Shown here piece after piece: positions 32,017 to 41,597 of a stretch of DNA of 64,000 nt (its first letter is position 1; each line of letters starts with the position of its first letter). Source of the stretch: Lentzea sp. NEAU-D7 (GTDB lineage Bacteria; Actinomycetota; Actinomycetes; Mycobacteriales; Pseudonocardiaceae). The stretch spans positions 1-64,000 of the forward strand of contig NZ_JAPJDL010000011.1 of assembly GCF_026242055.1 (NCBI RefSeq). The letters run 5' to 3'. A program made the translations under genes and the position numbers. The notes under the pieces were generated by a model. It saw only the letters and a program-made list of their open reading frames with translations. It was not told where the DNA came from and searched no databases.

Positions 32017-33118
32017 TCAGCCCGGCCGCGCCCCGCACCACCGCGAACTCGCCGAGGGGCGAGGCGAGCAGCCGGGTGTGCCGTTCGCCGCCCGCGAGCA
32101 CCCTGCCGTCCAGTTCGGACTGCACGGCCTCGCGGAGGTGGTCGTACAGCACGGCGTAGCTGCCGCCGAGCACGACCGTCGGGACGTCGAAGAGGTTCAT
32201 CAGCGTCGCGATGCCGACTCCCAGCGCCTCGCCGGCCGTCCGCACGGCCGCCGCGGCCCTGGGGTCGCCCGCTTCGAGCGCCTTGCGCAACGAGTCGAGC
32301 CGGCGTCGGCCCGCCTCGCGCAGGATGACGTCGAGCCCCGCGTACCGCTCGACACACCCGCGGCTGCCGCACGTGCAGCGGATGCCGTTGCGCTCGATCA
32401 CGACGTGGCCGAGCTCGCCCGCGAACCCGCTGACCCCGCGGTAGACCTCGCCGCCCAGCACGACGCCCGCGCCGATGCCGACGTCGGCCGTCACGTGCAC
32501 GAAGTCCTCGCCCGCCAGGTGCCGGGGCCACAGGTGGGCGAGCGCGGCGAGGTTCGCCTCGTTGTCGAGCTGGACGTCGAGACCGGTGCGCTCGCCTAGC
32601 CTCTCGGCCAGCCGCTCGCCGACGAACTCGGGCAGGTTGGGCGCTCGGACGATGGTGCCCTCGTGCACGACACCGGGGATCGCGAGACCCGCCCCGAGAA
32701 CCGTGCGCTCGGAACCCCCGGTGACCTCGCGGATCAGACCGGCTATCCGGTCGAGCACCTCGTCCGCGGTGGCCTTGCGCATGTCGGCGGGGACGAGACG
32801 GCGTTCGAGCGTCGCGCCGTCGAGCCCGAGCGTCTCGACGGCGAGGTGGCTGACGTTGATCTCCGCACCCACCGCGACCGGCCCGGCGGGGTGGAAGCGC
32901 AACGGCTTGGACGGCCTGCCCATGCCCGCGAGCGTGGCGGGCTCCTCCACCAGGATCCCGCCCGCCAGCAACGGCTCGGCGAGGTTGGACAGCGTGGCCT
33001 TCGTCAGCCCGGTGCGCGCCGCGAGGTCGGCGCGCGAACCGGGCCGGTCGACGAGGGCGAGCAGCACCGTGCGCAGGTTGCCGAGGCGAACCTGACGCAG
33101 GTGGTCGACGGTGGTCAT
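31973..33118 (-). CDS. ROK-family xylose repressor
   Basis: A 381-residue ROK protein of the NagC/XylR type. An N-terminal winged helix (about 12-65, [19 protein letters not shown]) is followed by a ROK sugar-kinase-like domain with the zinc motif [12 protein letters not shown]. It is the last gene of the xylA-xylB-rok operon; its ATG overlaps the xylB stop (ATGA). By analogy with XylR regulators, it should repress the operon until xylose binds. A palindrome upstream of xylA is the likely site. Confidence 0.9.
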   Translation of the reverse strand: MTTVDHLRQVRLGNLRTVLLALVDRPGSRADLAARTGLTKATLSNLAEPLLAGGILVEEPATLAGMGRPSKPLRFHPAGPVAVGAEINVSHLAVETLGLDGATLERRLVPADMRKATADEVLDRIAGLIREVTGGSERTVLGAGLAIPGVVHEGTIVRAPNLPEFVGERLAERLGERTGLDVQLDNEANLAALAHLWPRHLAGEDFVHVTADVGIGAGVVLGGEVYRGVSGFAGELGHVVIERNGIRCTCGSRGCVERYAGLDVILREAGRRRLDSLRKALEAGDPRAAAAVRTAGEALGVGIATLMNLFDVPTVVLGGSYAVLYDHLREAVQSELDGRVLAGGERHTRLLASPLGEFAVVRGAAGLITRRAVQQPERLFA

Positions 33119-34497
33119 CGACTCAAGTATCGCTGTGCCGCGTCTCCGTACCGCGCCCGGATCTCCGGCACCGCGTCCGCCTCGTACCGCGTGCTTTCCG
33201 CCAGCGTCCACTCCGGAGGCGTCGTCCCGTTCGTGAGCGTCCACGCGGCCTGCCGTGCCGCACCGTTCGCCACGTACTCGTCCGGCGCGGGCACCGTCAC
33301 GGGCACACCGAACACCGTCGGCGCGATCTCCCGCACCGCGGGAGAAACCGCTGCTCCTCCGACGAGCCGCACGCCGGTGACGTCCGCACCTTGCTCGGCG
33401 AGCGCGTCGAGGCCCACCGCAAGACCGCACAGCATGCCTTCGACGGCCGCACGCGCGATGTTCGCGGGCGTGGCGTTGGTGAGCGTCAGTCCGTGCAACG
33501 CACCCGTCGCGTCCGGCAGGTTCGGCGTCCGTTCGCCTTCCAGGTACGGAACCAGCACCACGCCTTCCGCACCCGGTTTCGCGGACAGCGCGAGGTCGCT
33601 GAGCCGGGCCAGGTCGACGCCCAGCATCCGGGCGGTCGCGTCCAGCACGCGGGCGGCGTTCAAGGTGCAGGCCAGCGGGAGGTACCGGCCCGTGGCGTCG
33701 GCGAACCCCGCCACGATGCCGGACGGGTCTTCCGCGCGGACGTCGCTGGTCGCGGTGACGACGCCGGACGTGCCGAGCGACACCACGACGTCGGTGCCGC
33801 CGCCGACCCCGAGCATGGCCGCCGCGTTGTCGCCCGCGCCCGCACCGAGGCGGACCGGTCCGTCCACGAACTCCGCCGGGCCCAGGACACGGGGGAGCAC
33901 CACGTCGGAGCGGCCGAGGCCGAGAGCGAGCAGGTCGGGCACGTACTCGTTCGACACCGAGTCGAAGTAGCCGGTGCCGGAGGCGTCCGAACGGTCGGTG
34001 ACCAGGTCGGAGAGCACGCCGGTGCCGCGCAGCCTCCACGTCAGCCAGTCGTGCGGCAGGCAGACGGCGGCGGTGCGCTTCGCGTTGGCCGGTTCGTGCT
34101 GGGCGAGCCAGCGCAGCTTCGTGATCGTGAACGACGCGACCGGCACGAGACCGATCCGCGCCGCCCACGTGTCCGCGCCGAGCTCGCCGGTCAGCGAGGC
34201 GGCAGCCGCCGCGGAACGGGTGTCGTTCCACAGCAACGCCTCGCGCACGACCTCGCCGTCCTCGTCGAGGCAGACCATGCCGTGCTGCTGCCCGCCGACG
34301 CTCAGCGCCGCGACGTCGGACAGTCCGCCGGCGTCGGCGAGCGCGGACTGCAGAGCCGACCACCAGTGCGAGGGGTGCACCTCGGTGCCGTCCGGGTGGG
34401 CCGCGCGGCCCTCCCGGACGAGCCTGCCGGTCTCCGCGTCGCGAACCACGACCTTGCACGACTGCGTCGAGGAGTCGACGCCGGCGACGAGCGTCAT
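33115..34497 (-). CDS. xylB: Xylulokinase
   Basis: A 460-residue FGGY-family kinase that phosphorylates D-xylulose to xylulose 5-phosphate. The N-terminal sugar-kinase motif [12 protein letters not shown], the substrate region [10 protein letters not shown] and the C-terminal LVGGAAVSP are characteristic, and the length fits actinobacterial enzymes. It starts one base after the xylA stop and overlaps the ROK gene by 4 bases, so the three are one operon. Confidence 0.95.
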   Translation of the reverse strand: MTLVAGVDSSTQSCKVVVRDAETGRLVREGRAAHPDGTEVHPSHWWSALQSALADAGGLSDVAALSVGGQQHGMVCLDEDGEVVREALLWNDTRSAAAAASLTGELGADTWAARIGLVPVASFTITKLRWLAQHEPANAKRTAAVCLPHDWLTWRLRGTGVLSDLVTDRSDASGTGYFDSVSNEYVPDLLALGLGRSDVVLPRVLGPAEFVDGPVRLGAGAGDNAAAMLGVGGGTDVVVSLGTSGVVTATSDVRAEDPSGIVAGFADATGRYLPLACTLNAARVLDATARMLGVDLARLSDLALSAKPGAEGVVLVPYLEGERTPNLPDATGALHGLTLTNATPANIARAAVEGMLCGLAVGLDALAEQGADVTGVRLVGGAAVSPAVREIAPTVFGVPVTVPAPDEYVANGAARQAAWTLTNGTTPPEWTLAESTRYEADAVPEIRARYGDAAQRYLSR

Positions 34498-34498
34498 G

Positions 34499-35647
34499 TC
34501 AGCGCGCTCCCGTGAGGTGCTCGAGGGCGAGCTGGTTGAGCCGGACGAAGCCGTAGCCCCGTTCGCCCGCCTGGTCGGGGTCGAAGCCGGTGTCCTTGAT
34601 CAGGTCGTCGTAGGACTCGCCGGCGTTGAGCGTCGGCTGCGAGAGCTCCGCGACACCCGCCACGGCCAGCGCCTCCTGGACCTCCGGGTCCGCGCGGAAC
34701 GCGGCTGCGCGGTCGCGGAGCAGCAGGTACGTGGCCATGTTCGCCTTGGCCGAGTCCCAGACGCCCGTGATGTCCTCGGTGCGCGACGGCTTGTAGTCGA
34801 AGTGCCGGGGCCCGTCGTAGCCGGCGGTCTCCAGCAGGTCGACCAGCGCGAACGCGTTCATCAGGTCGCCGTGCCCGAACACCAGGTCCTGGTCGTACTT
34901 GATGCTGCGCTGACCGTTGAGGTCGATGTGGAACAGCTTGCCGTGCCACAGCGCCTGCGCGATGCCGTGCACGAAGTTCAGCCCGGCCATCTGCTCGTGC
35001 CCGACCTCGGGGTTCAGGCCGACCAGCTCGGGCCGGTCGAGCGAGGTGATGAACGCGAGCGCGTGCCCGACCGTCGGCAGCAGGATGTCACCGCGCGGCT
35101 CGTTCGGCTTCGGCTCGAGCGCGAACCGGATGTCGTAGCCGCGGTCCGTGACGAACTGCGTCAGCAGGTTCATGGCCTCGCGGTACCGGTCGAGCGCCGC
35201 ACGCACGTCCTTGGCCACGTCGTACTCGGAGCCCTCGCGGCCGCCCCACAGCACGAACGTCTTGGCGCCGAGCTCCGCCGCCAGCTCGACGTTGCGCAGC
35301 ACCTTCTGCAGCGCGAACCGCCGCACGCCGCGGTCGTTGCTGGTGAAGCCGCCGTCCTTGAAGACGGGGTGGCTGAACAGGTTCGTCGTCACCATCGGGA
35401 TGACGAGACCGGTTTCGGCCAGCGCGCCCTGCAGCCGGCTGATCTGCTGGTCACGGTGCGTCGCCTCGAAGCCGAACAGGTCGTCGTCGTGGAACGTCAG
35501 GCCGTAGGCGCCCAGCTCGGCGAGCCGGTGCACGGCCTCGACCACGTCGAGCTCGGGTCGCGTGGCCTCGCCGAACGGGTCGCGTCCCTGCCAGCCCACG
35601 GTCCACAGACCGAAGGAGAACTTGTCCGCCGGAGTGGGCGTGCTCAT
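34499..35647 (-). CDS. xylA: Xylose isomerase
   Basis: A 382-residue class I (actinobacterial-type) xylose isomerase that converts D-xylose to D-xylulose. The catalytic H53 lies in TFHDDD with D56, the metal region includes [12 protein letters not shown] and [11 protein letters not shown], and [11 protein letters not shown] closes the active site. The length is typical. The second of two adjacent ATGs (35647) is chosen because GAGG lies 6 bases upstream. A well-matched promoter and a palindrome lie directly upstream. Confidence 0.97.
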   Translation of the reverse strand: MSTPTPADKFSFGLWTVGWQGRDPFGEATRPELDVVEAVHRLAELGAYGLTFHDDDLFGFEATHRDQQISRLQGALAETGLVIPMVTTNLFSHPVFKDGGFTSNDRGVRRFALQKVLRNVELAAELGAKTFVLWGGREGSEYDVAKDVRAALDRYREAMNLLTQFVTDRGYDIRFALEPKPNEPRGDILLPTVGHALAFITSLDRPELVGLNPEVGHEQMAGLNFVHGIAQALWHGKLFHIDLNGQRSIKYDQDLVFGHGDLMNAFALVDLLETAGYDGPRHFDYKPSRTEDITGVWDSAKANMATYLLLRDRAAAFRADPEVQEALAVAGVAELSQPTLNAGESYDDLIKDTGFDPDQAGERGYGFVRLNQLALEHLTGAR

Positions 35648-35661
35648 CATCCACCTCATTC

Positions 35662-35676
35662 GTTCAATGCTTGAAC
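35662..35676. promoter_or_regulatory. Predicted xylose operator
   Basis: GTTCAA, three bases and TTGAAC form a perfect 15-base dyad, 14 bases upstream of the xylA ATG and just downstream of the predicted transcription start. Its place fits a repressor site for the ROK protein of this operon. Confidence 0.65.
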
Positions 35677-35685
35677 TTAGTGCGG

Positions 35686-35714
35686 ACAGTACGACGCCAC
35701 GGCGTTGATCGCAA
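35686..35714 (-). promoter_or_regulatory. Predicted xylA promoter
   Basis: Read on the minus strand, TTGCGA (35714-35709) and TACTGT (35691-35686) are 17 bases apart, a good fit to a vegetative sigma promoter. Transcription would start about 10 bases before the operator and run through it. Confidence 0.6.
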
Positions 35715-35727
35715 CGTCGGAGTTCGC

Positions 35728-36321
35728 TCAGCCGAGCCGGTCCGCGGCGGCCTCGACCGCGGGCGCCAGGGCCTCGGCGATCGCGCGGTAGCCGGCGGCG
35801 GAGGGGTGGAAGCGGTCGGCGGCGAACAGCGAGGGGTCGGCGGCGAACCGCGGCGTGACGGCGCGTTCGACGTGGGCGACGACCCCGCCGGCCCGGATGA
35901 CGGCCTGCTGCTGCACCTGGGCGTAGTCGCGGCTCACGGCCGACACGACGTTGCGCAACGCGGGCGGCACGTGCGAGACGATGCTCAGGTCCGGCGCCGT
36001 GGCGACGACGACCTCGGCCCCCGCCGCGCGCAGGTCCGCGACGGCGTCGTGCAGCTGCTGGGCTCCGACGTGCGCCGGGACGAACCTGGTCAGGTCGTTC
36101 GCGCCGATGACCACCACCGCGACGTCGGCTCCGCTCGCTACGGCGGTGCGCACCTGGGCGCGCAGATCGGCCGAGCGAGCGCCGGCGAACGCGTGCACGG
36201 CGAGTTCGACTCGATGTCCCGCCTTTCGCAGGCGTTCGGCGAGCAACGGGCCGAGTGTGTCCTCCCGGCGCGTGCTGCCCACTCCGGCGGCGATCGAGTC
36301 GCCGAGCAAACACAGGCGCAT
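35728..36321 (-). CDS. SGNH/GDSL-family hydrolase
   Basis: A 197-residue single-domain SGNH hydrolase. Block I is LLGDSIAAG with S9, block III is VVIGANDL, and block V is DRFHPS with the D and H of the triad. There is no signal peptide, so it acts in the cytoplasm, probably as an esterase or acyl-ester hydrolase of unknown substrate. The start at 36321 puts block I at the N-terminus; an in-frame ATG at 36378 would add 19 residues without homology. Confidence 0.85.
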   Translation of the reverse strand: MRLCLLGDSIAAGVGSTRREDTLGPLLAERLRKAGHRVELAVHAFAGARSADLRAQVRTAVASGADVAVVVIGANDLTRFVPAHVGAQQLHDAVADLRAAGAEVVVATAPDLSIVSHVPPALRNVVSAVSRDYAQVQQQAVIRAGGVVAHVERAVTPRFAADPSLFAADRFHPSAAGYRAIAEALAPAVEAAADRLG

Positions 36322-36367
36322 ACCCGGTGAACGAAGGGCGTCGTGGAGGTGTTCCGCCTCAAATGCG

Positions 36368-36396
36368 TTGTGAGGCAACGCTCATGTGTCTACACT
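36368..36396 (+). promoter_or_regulatory. Predicted promoter of the leader/EF-G unit
   Basis: TTGTGA (36368-36373) and TACACT (36391-36396) with a 17-base spacer match a vegetative sigma promoter. It would give a transcript starting near 36403, about 30 bases before the leader ORF and about 200 bases before the EF-G-like gene. Confidence 0.65.
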
Positions 36397-36433
36397 CCAC
36401 GATCATCATCACCGAGGCGAGAGGAGACCGGCC

Positions 36434-36532
36434 GTGCGTACCGCCGCCGTCGTCCTCCCGTCCCGTTTCGACGTGATCCTCGTGTCCTCGCACCCCGGTC
36501 GCCTGCTGCGCGCCGGGCGCCGGACTGTCTGA
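36434..36532 (+). CDS. Leader peptide upstream of the EF-G paralogue
   Basis: A 32-codon ORF starts at GTG behind GAGGAGA, an excellent ribosome binding site. The peptide is basic and hydrophobic (begins MRTAAVVLPSRFDVILVSS, ends GRRTV). It ends exactly one base before a perfect hairpin. It has no homology I recognise. Its position between a promoter and a translation-factor gene, with hairpins between, suggests a regulatory leader whose translation tunes the downstream gene. Confidence 0.6.
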   Translation: MRTAAVVLPSRFDVILVSSHPGRLLRAGRRTV

Positions 36533-36573
36533 CGAACTCCCGGGCGGAGTTCGCCGGGTCATCGCGCTGACCC
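36533..36573 (+). promoter_or_regulatory. Two hairpins between the leader ORF and the EF-G paralogue
   Basis: CGAACTCC/GGAGTTCG (36533-36540 with 36546-36553, 5-base loop) starts right after the leader stop codon. GGGTCA/TGACCC (36556-36561 with 36568-36573, 6-base loop) follows. A ribosome stalled on the leader ORF would cover or free the first stem, so this looks like an attenuator or ribosome-sensitive switch. No T run follows. Confidence 0.55.
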
Positions 36574-36605
36574 CCGCAAGTCCTTGACACCAAAGGCATC
36601 GAACC

Positions 36606-38591
36606 ATGCGCACGATCACGTTGAACGCTGTCCGCAACCTCGGCATCCTCGCCCACGTCGACGCGGGCAAGACCACGCTCACCGAACGCGTCCTGTTCGC
36701 GACCGGGAGCACCCACAAGCGCGGCGAGGTGCACGACGGCACCACCGTCACCGACTTCGACCCGCAGGAACGCGATCGCGGCATCACGATCTTCGCCGCG
36801 GCCGTGACCTGCACGTGGGACTCCCATCGCGTCAACCTCATCGACACGCCGGGACACGTCGACTTCGCCGACGAGGTCGAACGGTCCCTGCGCGTGCTCG
36901 ACGGGGCCGTCGCGGTGTTCGACGGTGTGGCCGGCGTGGAGCCGCAGAGCGAATCGGTGTGGCGGCAGGCGGATCGGTACGGCGTGCCCAGGATCGCGTT
37001 CGTCAACAAGCTCGACCGGGCGGGCGCGGACCTCGACCAGGTCGTCGAGTCGATCCGCACGCGGCTGCACACCGTGCCGCTCGTCGTGCAGCTGCCGATC
37101 GGCGTGGAGGACGGGTTCCACGGCGTCGTCGACCTGGTGCGCATGCGCGCGCTGATCTGGGACGACGGCATGACCGAGGGACCCGTACCGGAAACGCTGC
37201 TGGCAGAGGCGCGACGACGGCGCCGCCTCCTGGAGGAGGCGGTGGCGGAGCTGCACCCCGACGCGTTGGAGGAGTTCTTCGCACAGGGCCTGTCCGAGCA
37301 GACTTTGCGAGACGCTCTGCGCGACCTGACCAGGCAGGGCGGGGCCACCGTCGTGCTGTGCGGCTCGGCGTACCGCAACCGCGGTGTCGAGGCGTTGCTG
37401 GACGCGGTGATCGCGTACCTGCCGTCCCCTGTGGACGTTCCGCCGGTGCGGGGCGTCGACGGCCAGGAACGGCAGCCGGACCCGGACGCACCGTTCGCGG
37501 CGCTGGTGTTCAAGGTGAACGCCACCGCCACCGGACGGCTCGCGTACGTCCGCGTCTACTCGGGCACCCTCCACAAGGGAGACACGGTCCAGGTGGGCGG
37601 CCGCACCGAGCGCATCGGCCGGATCCTGCGCGTCCAGGCCGACCGGCACACGCCGGTCGACCAGGCCGTCGCGGGGGACATCGTGGCGGTGGTGGGGCTG
37701 AAGTCGGCTCGTACCGGGACGACCCTGTGCGCGCCGTCGGCTCCGTTGTTGCTCGAACCCCCGGTGCCGCCGGAGCCGGTCGTGTCGGTGGCCGTGGAAA
37801 CGCGGACCAGCGCGGACAACGCGCGGCTGACCGAGGCACTGGCGCACCTGGTCGACGAGGACCCGTCCCTGAGGTTCGGGACGGACCCGGAGACCGGTCA
37901 GACGGTGCTGTCCGGTCAGGGCGAGCTGCACCTGGAGGTCTCGGTGGAGAAGGCGCGCACGCTGCACCGCATCGAGCTCACCATGGGACGGCCACGCGTC
38001 TCGTACCGCGAGACCGTGAGCACGGGCGTCACGGGATTCGTCCACAGGCACGCCAAGCAGGACGGAGGACAGGGGCAGTTCGCTCACATCGTGCTCGACA
38101 CCGAGCCGCTGGAGACCGGTTTCGAGTTCCGCTCGGCCGTGACCGGCGGGCGCGTGCCGCAGGAGTTCGTCCGCGCGGTCGAACAGGGCTGCCGGGACGC
38201 GCTGGCCGAGGGACCTCTCGGCCACCCGGTGACCGGGGTGCGGGTGACGCTCACCGACGGGTCCACGCACGTCAAGGACTCCTCGGAGATGGCGTTCCGC
38301 ACGGCGGGCAGGCTCGGGCTGCGCGAGGCGCTGAAGGCCGGCGCCATGACGTTGCTCGAACCGATCGCCGAGGTCGCGGTGACCGTGCCGGAGGAGTACC
38401 TCGGTGGCGTGCTGGGTGATCTGGCGACGCGCCGGGGCAGGATCCTCGGTTCGGAGGCCAGGCCCGGTGCGACCGTGGTGACGGCGAGCGTGCCGTTGGC
38501 CGAGATGTTCGGCTACGTCACGAGGTTGCGCAGCCGGACGCAGGGCCGTGGCAGCTTCACCGCCACCCCGACCGGCTACGCGCCGGCATGA
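36606..38591 (+). CDS. Elongation factor G paralogue (translational GTPase)
   Basis: A 661-residue translational GTPase. GTP motifs are AHVDAGKTT (G1), the switch region [16 protein letters not shown] (G3) and NKLDR (G4). Domains II-V follow, with the EF-G signatures [30 protein letters not shown] and [20 protein letters not shown]. It is shorter than standard EF-G (about 700 residues) and stands alone rather than in the rpsL-rpsG-fusA-tuf cluster, so it is a paralogue. It might protect ribosomes from an inhibitor or serve a special growth phase. Domain IV sequences are EF-G-like, so I do not call it a tetracycline-resistance protein. A promoter, leader ORF and hairpins precede it; a strong terminator follows. 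Confidence 0.9.
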   Translation: MRTITLNAVRNLGILAHVDAGKTTLTERVLFATGSTHKRGEVHDGTTVTDFDPQERDRGITIFAAAVTCTWDSHRVNLIDTPGHVDFADEVERSLRVLDGAVAVFDGVAGVEPQSESVWRQADRYGVPRIAFVNKLDRAGADLDQVVESIRTRLHTVPLVVQLPIGVEDGFHGVVDLVRMRALIWDDGMTEGPVPETLLAEARRRRRLLEEAVAELHPDALEEFFAQGLSEQTLRDALRDLTRQGGATVVLCGSAYRNRGVEALLDAVIAYLPSPVDVPPVRGVDGQERQPDPDAPFAALVFKVNATATGRLAYVRVYSGTLHKGDTVQVGGRTERIGRILRVQADRHTPVDQAVAGDIVAVVGLKSARTGTTLCAPSAPLLLEPPVPPEPVVSVAVETRTSADNARLTEALAHLVDEDPSLRFGTDPETGQTVLSGQGELHLEVSVEKARTLHRIELTMGRPRVSYRETVSTGVTGFVHRHAKQDGGQGQFAHIVLDTEPLETGFEFRSAVTGGRVPQEFVRAVEQGCRDALAEGPLGHPVTGVRVTLTDGSTHVKDSSEMAFRTAGRLGLREALKAGAMTLLEPIAEVAVTVPEEYLGGVLGDLATRRGRILGSEARPGATVVTASVPLAEMFGYVTRLRSRTQGRGSFTATPTGYAPA

Positions 38592-38597
38592 CATGAG

Positions 38598-38626
38598 CAG
38601 GCCCGCCCCGACCTGGGGCGGGCCTG
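38598..38626 (+). terminator. Terminator of the EF-G paralogue
   Basis: A perfect 12-base GC-rich stem (38598-38609 with 38615-38626) with a 5-base loop lies 6 bases after the stop codon. It isolates the EF-G-like transcript from the next gene. Confidence 0.85.
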
Positions 38627-38642
38627 TGCCATGCTCGGACAG

Positions 38643-39404
38643 ATGTCGACCTTGAACGTCATGTCGTTCAACCTGCGGTACGCCTCGGACGCCGAGCCGA
38701 ACTCGTGGGCGGCCCGGCGTCCGGTCATGGCCCAGTTCCTGCTCCGGGAACGCCCGGCCCTGCTCGGCACGCAGGAAGGCCTGTACGGGCAGATCAACGA
38801 CATCGCGCACGACCTGCCCGACCACTACGACTGGATCGGCCTCGGCCGCGCGGGCGGCAGCCACGACGAGTTCGTGGCGATCTTCTTCGACACGCTCCGC
38901 CTGCAGCCGCTGGAGTTCGACCACCACTGGCTGTCCGCCACCCCGGACGTCATCGGCTCCCGGTCGTGGGGCAACAACGTGATCCGCATGGTCACGTGGG
39001 TCCGGTTCGCGGACCGCCTGACCGGCAAGCAGTTCGTGGCCGTCAACACGCACTTCGACCACGAGTCGGCGCACTCCCGCCTGTGCAGCGCGGAGTTCGT
39101 CCGCGACCGCCTCCAGGCCCAGGCGCTCCCGGTCGTGCTCACCGGCGACTTCAACGACGTCCCCGGCTCACCGGCGTACACCACCCTGACGTCCGGGCTG
39201 GCCGACACGTGGCTCGCGGGCCCGCGGACGACCCCGGCGTACGGGACGTTCCACGGGTACGGCCCGCTCGTCCCGGACGGGCCGCGCATCGACTGGATCC
39301 TGACCCGCGGCGCCGCGGTCGAGGCCGCCGCGATCAACACCTTCCACCTGAACGGCCAGTACCCGTCCGACCACCTGGCCGTCCAGGCGTCGATCAGCTT
39401 CTAG
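38643..39404 (+). CDS. Endonuclease/exonuclease/phosphatase-family protein
   Basis: A 253-residue EEP-fold metal-dependent phosphodiesterase. Motifs in order are MSFNLRY, LGTQEGL (metal glutamate), VNTHFDHES, LTGDFNDVPGSPAY, RIDWIL and a closing SDHLAV with the catalytic histidine. No signal peptide is present, so it is cytoplasmic. Bacterial relatives act on nucleic acids, phosphoinositides or sugar phosphates; the substrate is open. It overlaps the M28 peptidase gene tail to tail by 11 bases. Confidence 0.88.
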   Translation: MSTLNVMSFNLRYASDAEPNSWAARRPVMAQFLLRERPALLGTQEGLYGQINDIAHDLPDHYDWIGLGRAGGSHDEFVAIFFDTLRLQPLEFDHHWLSATPDVIGSRSWGNNVIRMVTWVRFADRLTGKQFVAVNTHFDHESAHSRLCSAEFVRDRLQAQALPVVLTGDFNDVPGSPAYTTLTSGLADTWLAGPRTTPAYGTFHGYGPLVPDGPRIDWILTRGAAVEAAAINTFHLNGQYPSDHLAVQASISF

Positions 39405-40860
39405 GCGCCCACTCGGGCGGCAGGTCGTGGGGGCAGGTCGGCGCACCGGCCGCCCGCGCCCGCCGCAGGTCGAGGTACGGCCCGGCTATCTGCTCGCGCG
39501 GCAACGGCGCCAGCGCGGTGATCGCGTCACCCGCGGCCAGCACCTGGCGCCGCATGTGGTCGTGGTCGACCGCCGCCGCGCCGAACGACGGCGCCCAGAG
39601 CGTCCACGGTCCGGAGATCATCGCCATCGCCGGGACCAGGTGCGAGTGGAAGTGCGTGCCGATGCCGCCGAACGAGCACTGCGCCGGCACCCGGCCCGGT
39701 ACCGGCGGATCACTGCCCGGCAGGACGAAGGTGCGCTCGACCGAACGCCCGGCCAGCGCCGTCGCCGCCGTCCGCGCCAGCACCGGACTGCCCGCGAACC
39801 AGCCGGACGGCTCGGCCAGGCCCGTCGGTTGCAGAGAGCCGTCACGAGGCAGGAACTCCCGCGTCCCGAGGTGTTCCAGCACGAACGCGAACGCGACGGA
39901 GCCCGAGTCGTACTCGGCGTCGAGCGCGCGGGCGCGGAACTCGCTGCCCTCCGCCGGGCGGTGCAGGTGACCTGTCGCGAAGACGAACTCCAGCGTGCGC
40001 GGCCGGCAGCGCAACGGCTGGCGCGCGAAGTGCTCGGCCAGCGCCAGCAGCGCGACTGTCCCGTTCTCCTGCACCCACCCCACGCCGTCGGTGTTGGTGT
40101 CGAGGACGATCCGCTCGCTGCTCAGGCCCGGCAGCGTCGCGACCAGCGAGCGCGTGACGGCGGGGGCGCGCGCGGCGAGGACGCCGATGGTCGTCCGCGT
40201 TCCCGGCACGAGCTTCGCGGCCGCGTCGGAGCCGACGAACACGCCCGGCACGCGGTAGTGGGTGCCGAGGTGCGGGTCCCAGTAGCCCTTCACCTGCTCG
40301 TGCGGGAACGGGAAGGCGACGACGACCCCGGCGGCGCCGGCCCTGCCCGCGTCGACCATGTCCCTGTCCAGCAGCGGTTCGGCGAGGTAGCCGCGGTCGA
40401 GGGCGGGGAAGTCGCGCAGCACGATCCTGCCGGCGGCGTTCGCGGCGGTGATCGGGGTGCCGGCGGGCAGGCGGACCAGCTCGCCGGAACGCAGGCCGGG
40501 ATCGGAGTAGGGGATCGCGCCGGCGACCGGTACGACACCGCCCGAGAACAGCAGTCCGGGACCTGGCCGCCAGCGCTCGATCGCGAAGGGCTCGGACCGC
40601 ACGGACACCCCCGGCAGCCGGTCCACACGGCGTTCCAGCCAGGAGATCAGGCGGTTGTGCGCAGGGCTGCCGGTCGCGCGGACGCCGAACCCGGCGACGG
40701 TGGCGTTGAGAGCGCGGAGCTGGGAGGCCGTGGCGAACGACCGCGCGCCGACCGCGGGGGAGCAGCCGGCCGACGCCAGGGCCGGAGTGGTGAGTTGGAG
40801 GGCGAAAACCGCTACGACACCTATGGATGCGATGCATCTGGCAGGCTGCACGAGGCTCAC
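39394..40860 (-). CDS. Secreted M28-like peptidase with PA-type domain
   Basis: A 488-residue exported protein. A signal peptide (1 to about 31) is followed by a lid/PA-like insertion (about 95-235) and an M28-like zinc peptidase domain. Likely metal-binding elements are VLDTNTDGVGW, FATGHLHRPAEGSE and a late histidine in GTHFHSHLVP. The usual M28 string HxDS is altered to DTNTDG, so full catalytic competence is uncertain. The GTG start has GAGGGA at a good distance. It is divergent from a secreted protein gene. Confidence 0.7.
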   Translation of the reverse strand: MSLVQPARCIASIGVVAVFALQLTTPALASAGCSPAVGARSFATASQLRALNATVAGFGVRATGSPAHNRLISWLERRVDRLPGVSVRSEPFAIERWRPGPGLLFSGGVVPVAGAIPYSDPGLRSGELVRLPAGTPITAANAAGRIVLRDFPALDRGYLAEPLLDRDMVDAGRAGAAGVVVAFPFPHEQVKGYWDPHLGTHYRVPGVFVGSDAAAKLVPGTRTTIGVLAARAPAVTRSLVATLPGLSSERIVLDTNTDGVGWVQENGTVALLALAEHFARQPLRCRPRTLEFVFATGHLHRPAEGSEFRARALDAEYDSGSVAFAFVLEHLGTREFLPRDGSLQPTGLAEPSGWFAGSPVLARTAATALAGRSVERTFVLPGSDPPVPGRVPAQCSFGGIGTHFHSHLVPAMAMISGPWTLWAPSFGAAAVDHDHMRRQVLAAGDAITALAPLPREQIAGPYLDLRRARAAGAPTCPHDLPPEWAPRS

Positions 40861-40934
40861 TGTGTCCCTCGCGGGAGGCCCTCACAATCCGCTGTCCAGG
40901 TAGCCGGCTGAGACCTGTCAACGGTGAAGAGAAA

Positions 40935-40946
40935 TGGTTTAAACCA
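40935..40946. promoter_or_regulatory. Palindromic operator candidate
   Basis: TGGTTTAAACCA is a perfect 12-base palindrome, A/T-rich against a very GC-rich background. It covers the expected -35 region of the next gene, whose -10 (TACGGT, 40955-40960) lies 7 bases before its ATG. It is also 75 bases from the divergent M28 gene. LacI-family operators often have this form. Confidence 0.55.
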
Positions 40947-40967
40947 ATCTCCGCTACGGTCCGCCAG

Positions 40968-41576
40968 ATGCGCCTGAAATCGACGTTCGGCCGCGTCGCG
41001 GTGATCGCGTGCGCGGTGCTGTTCACGCTCAGCTCGACGGCGGTGGCGAACGCCTCGCGCGGCCGCGAGTGCGCCACCCCGTCCATCGACCGGTTGCAGC
41101 AGTGGATCGCCAGTGGTGAGGGTGCCACGGAGCCCGCGACCGGCAGCATCCTCGTGCCCAAGGGACGGCACGGGTACACGGCGAAGATCAGGTTCCTGGC
41201 CGACGACTGGGCGGTGATGGTCGTCTGGCTGGGGAACAGGTTCGAGGCCGAGGCGGACCTGTCCGAGTCGGCCGGCTTCTGGATGACCTACCGCGCCACC
41301 AACGACCTCCACGTCCAGCTGCGGCCCGCGTCGTTCTGGAGCGGTGGCGACAAGTGGGTCACCAAGGTGCCGTCCACCGGCGGCAGGCTCGTGAAGCGGT
41401 TCTTCAGCTTCAGGACAGGTGACTGGACATATCTGCCCGCGCTCGGCAAGCCGTCCTACCCGCTGGCCGACGCGCTCGACGACGCCCGTGGCCTGGTGTT
41501 CGTCGGCAACACCAAGAACGACCTGGAGTTCCAGGGCCTCAAGATCGACGGCTACCGGCCACCCTGCGTTCACTGA
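40968..41576 (+). CDS. Secreted protein of unknown function
   Basis: A 202-residue protein with a signal peptide (1 to about 29, ending AVANA) and two cysteines in the mature part (EC near the N-terminus, PPC at the C-terminus) that could pair. It is rich in tryptophan and aromatic residues, with a beta-sandwich feel (FLADDWAVMVVWLGNRF), so a binding or wall-associated role is possible. I do not recognise the family. It precedes the GH92 gene by 21 bases and may be co-expressed. Confidence 0.7.
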   Translation: MRLKSTFGRVAVIACAVLFTLSSTAVANASRGRECATPSIDRLQQWIASGEGATEPATGSILVPKGRHGYTAKIRFLADDWAVMVVWLGNRFEAEADLSESAGFWMTYRATNDLHVQLRPASFWSGGDKWVTKVPSTGGRLVKRFFSFRTGDWTYLPALGKPSYPLADALDDARGLVFVGNTKNDLEFQGLKIDGYRPPCVH

Positions 41577-41597
41577 GAACCGGTTAGTGTCCGGGAC

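Noticed and set aside
36606-38591. Tetracycline ribosomal-protection protein
   Set aside because: Domains III-V carry EF-G signatures ([30 protein letters not shown]) rather than TetM/OtrA sequence.
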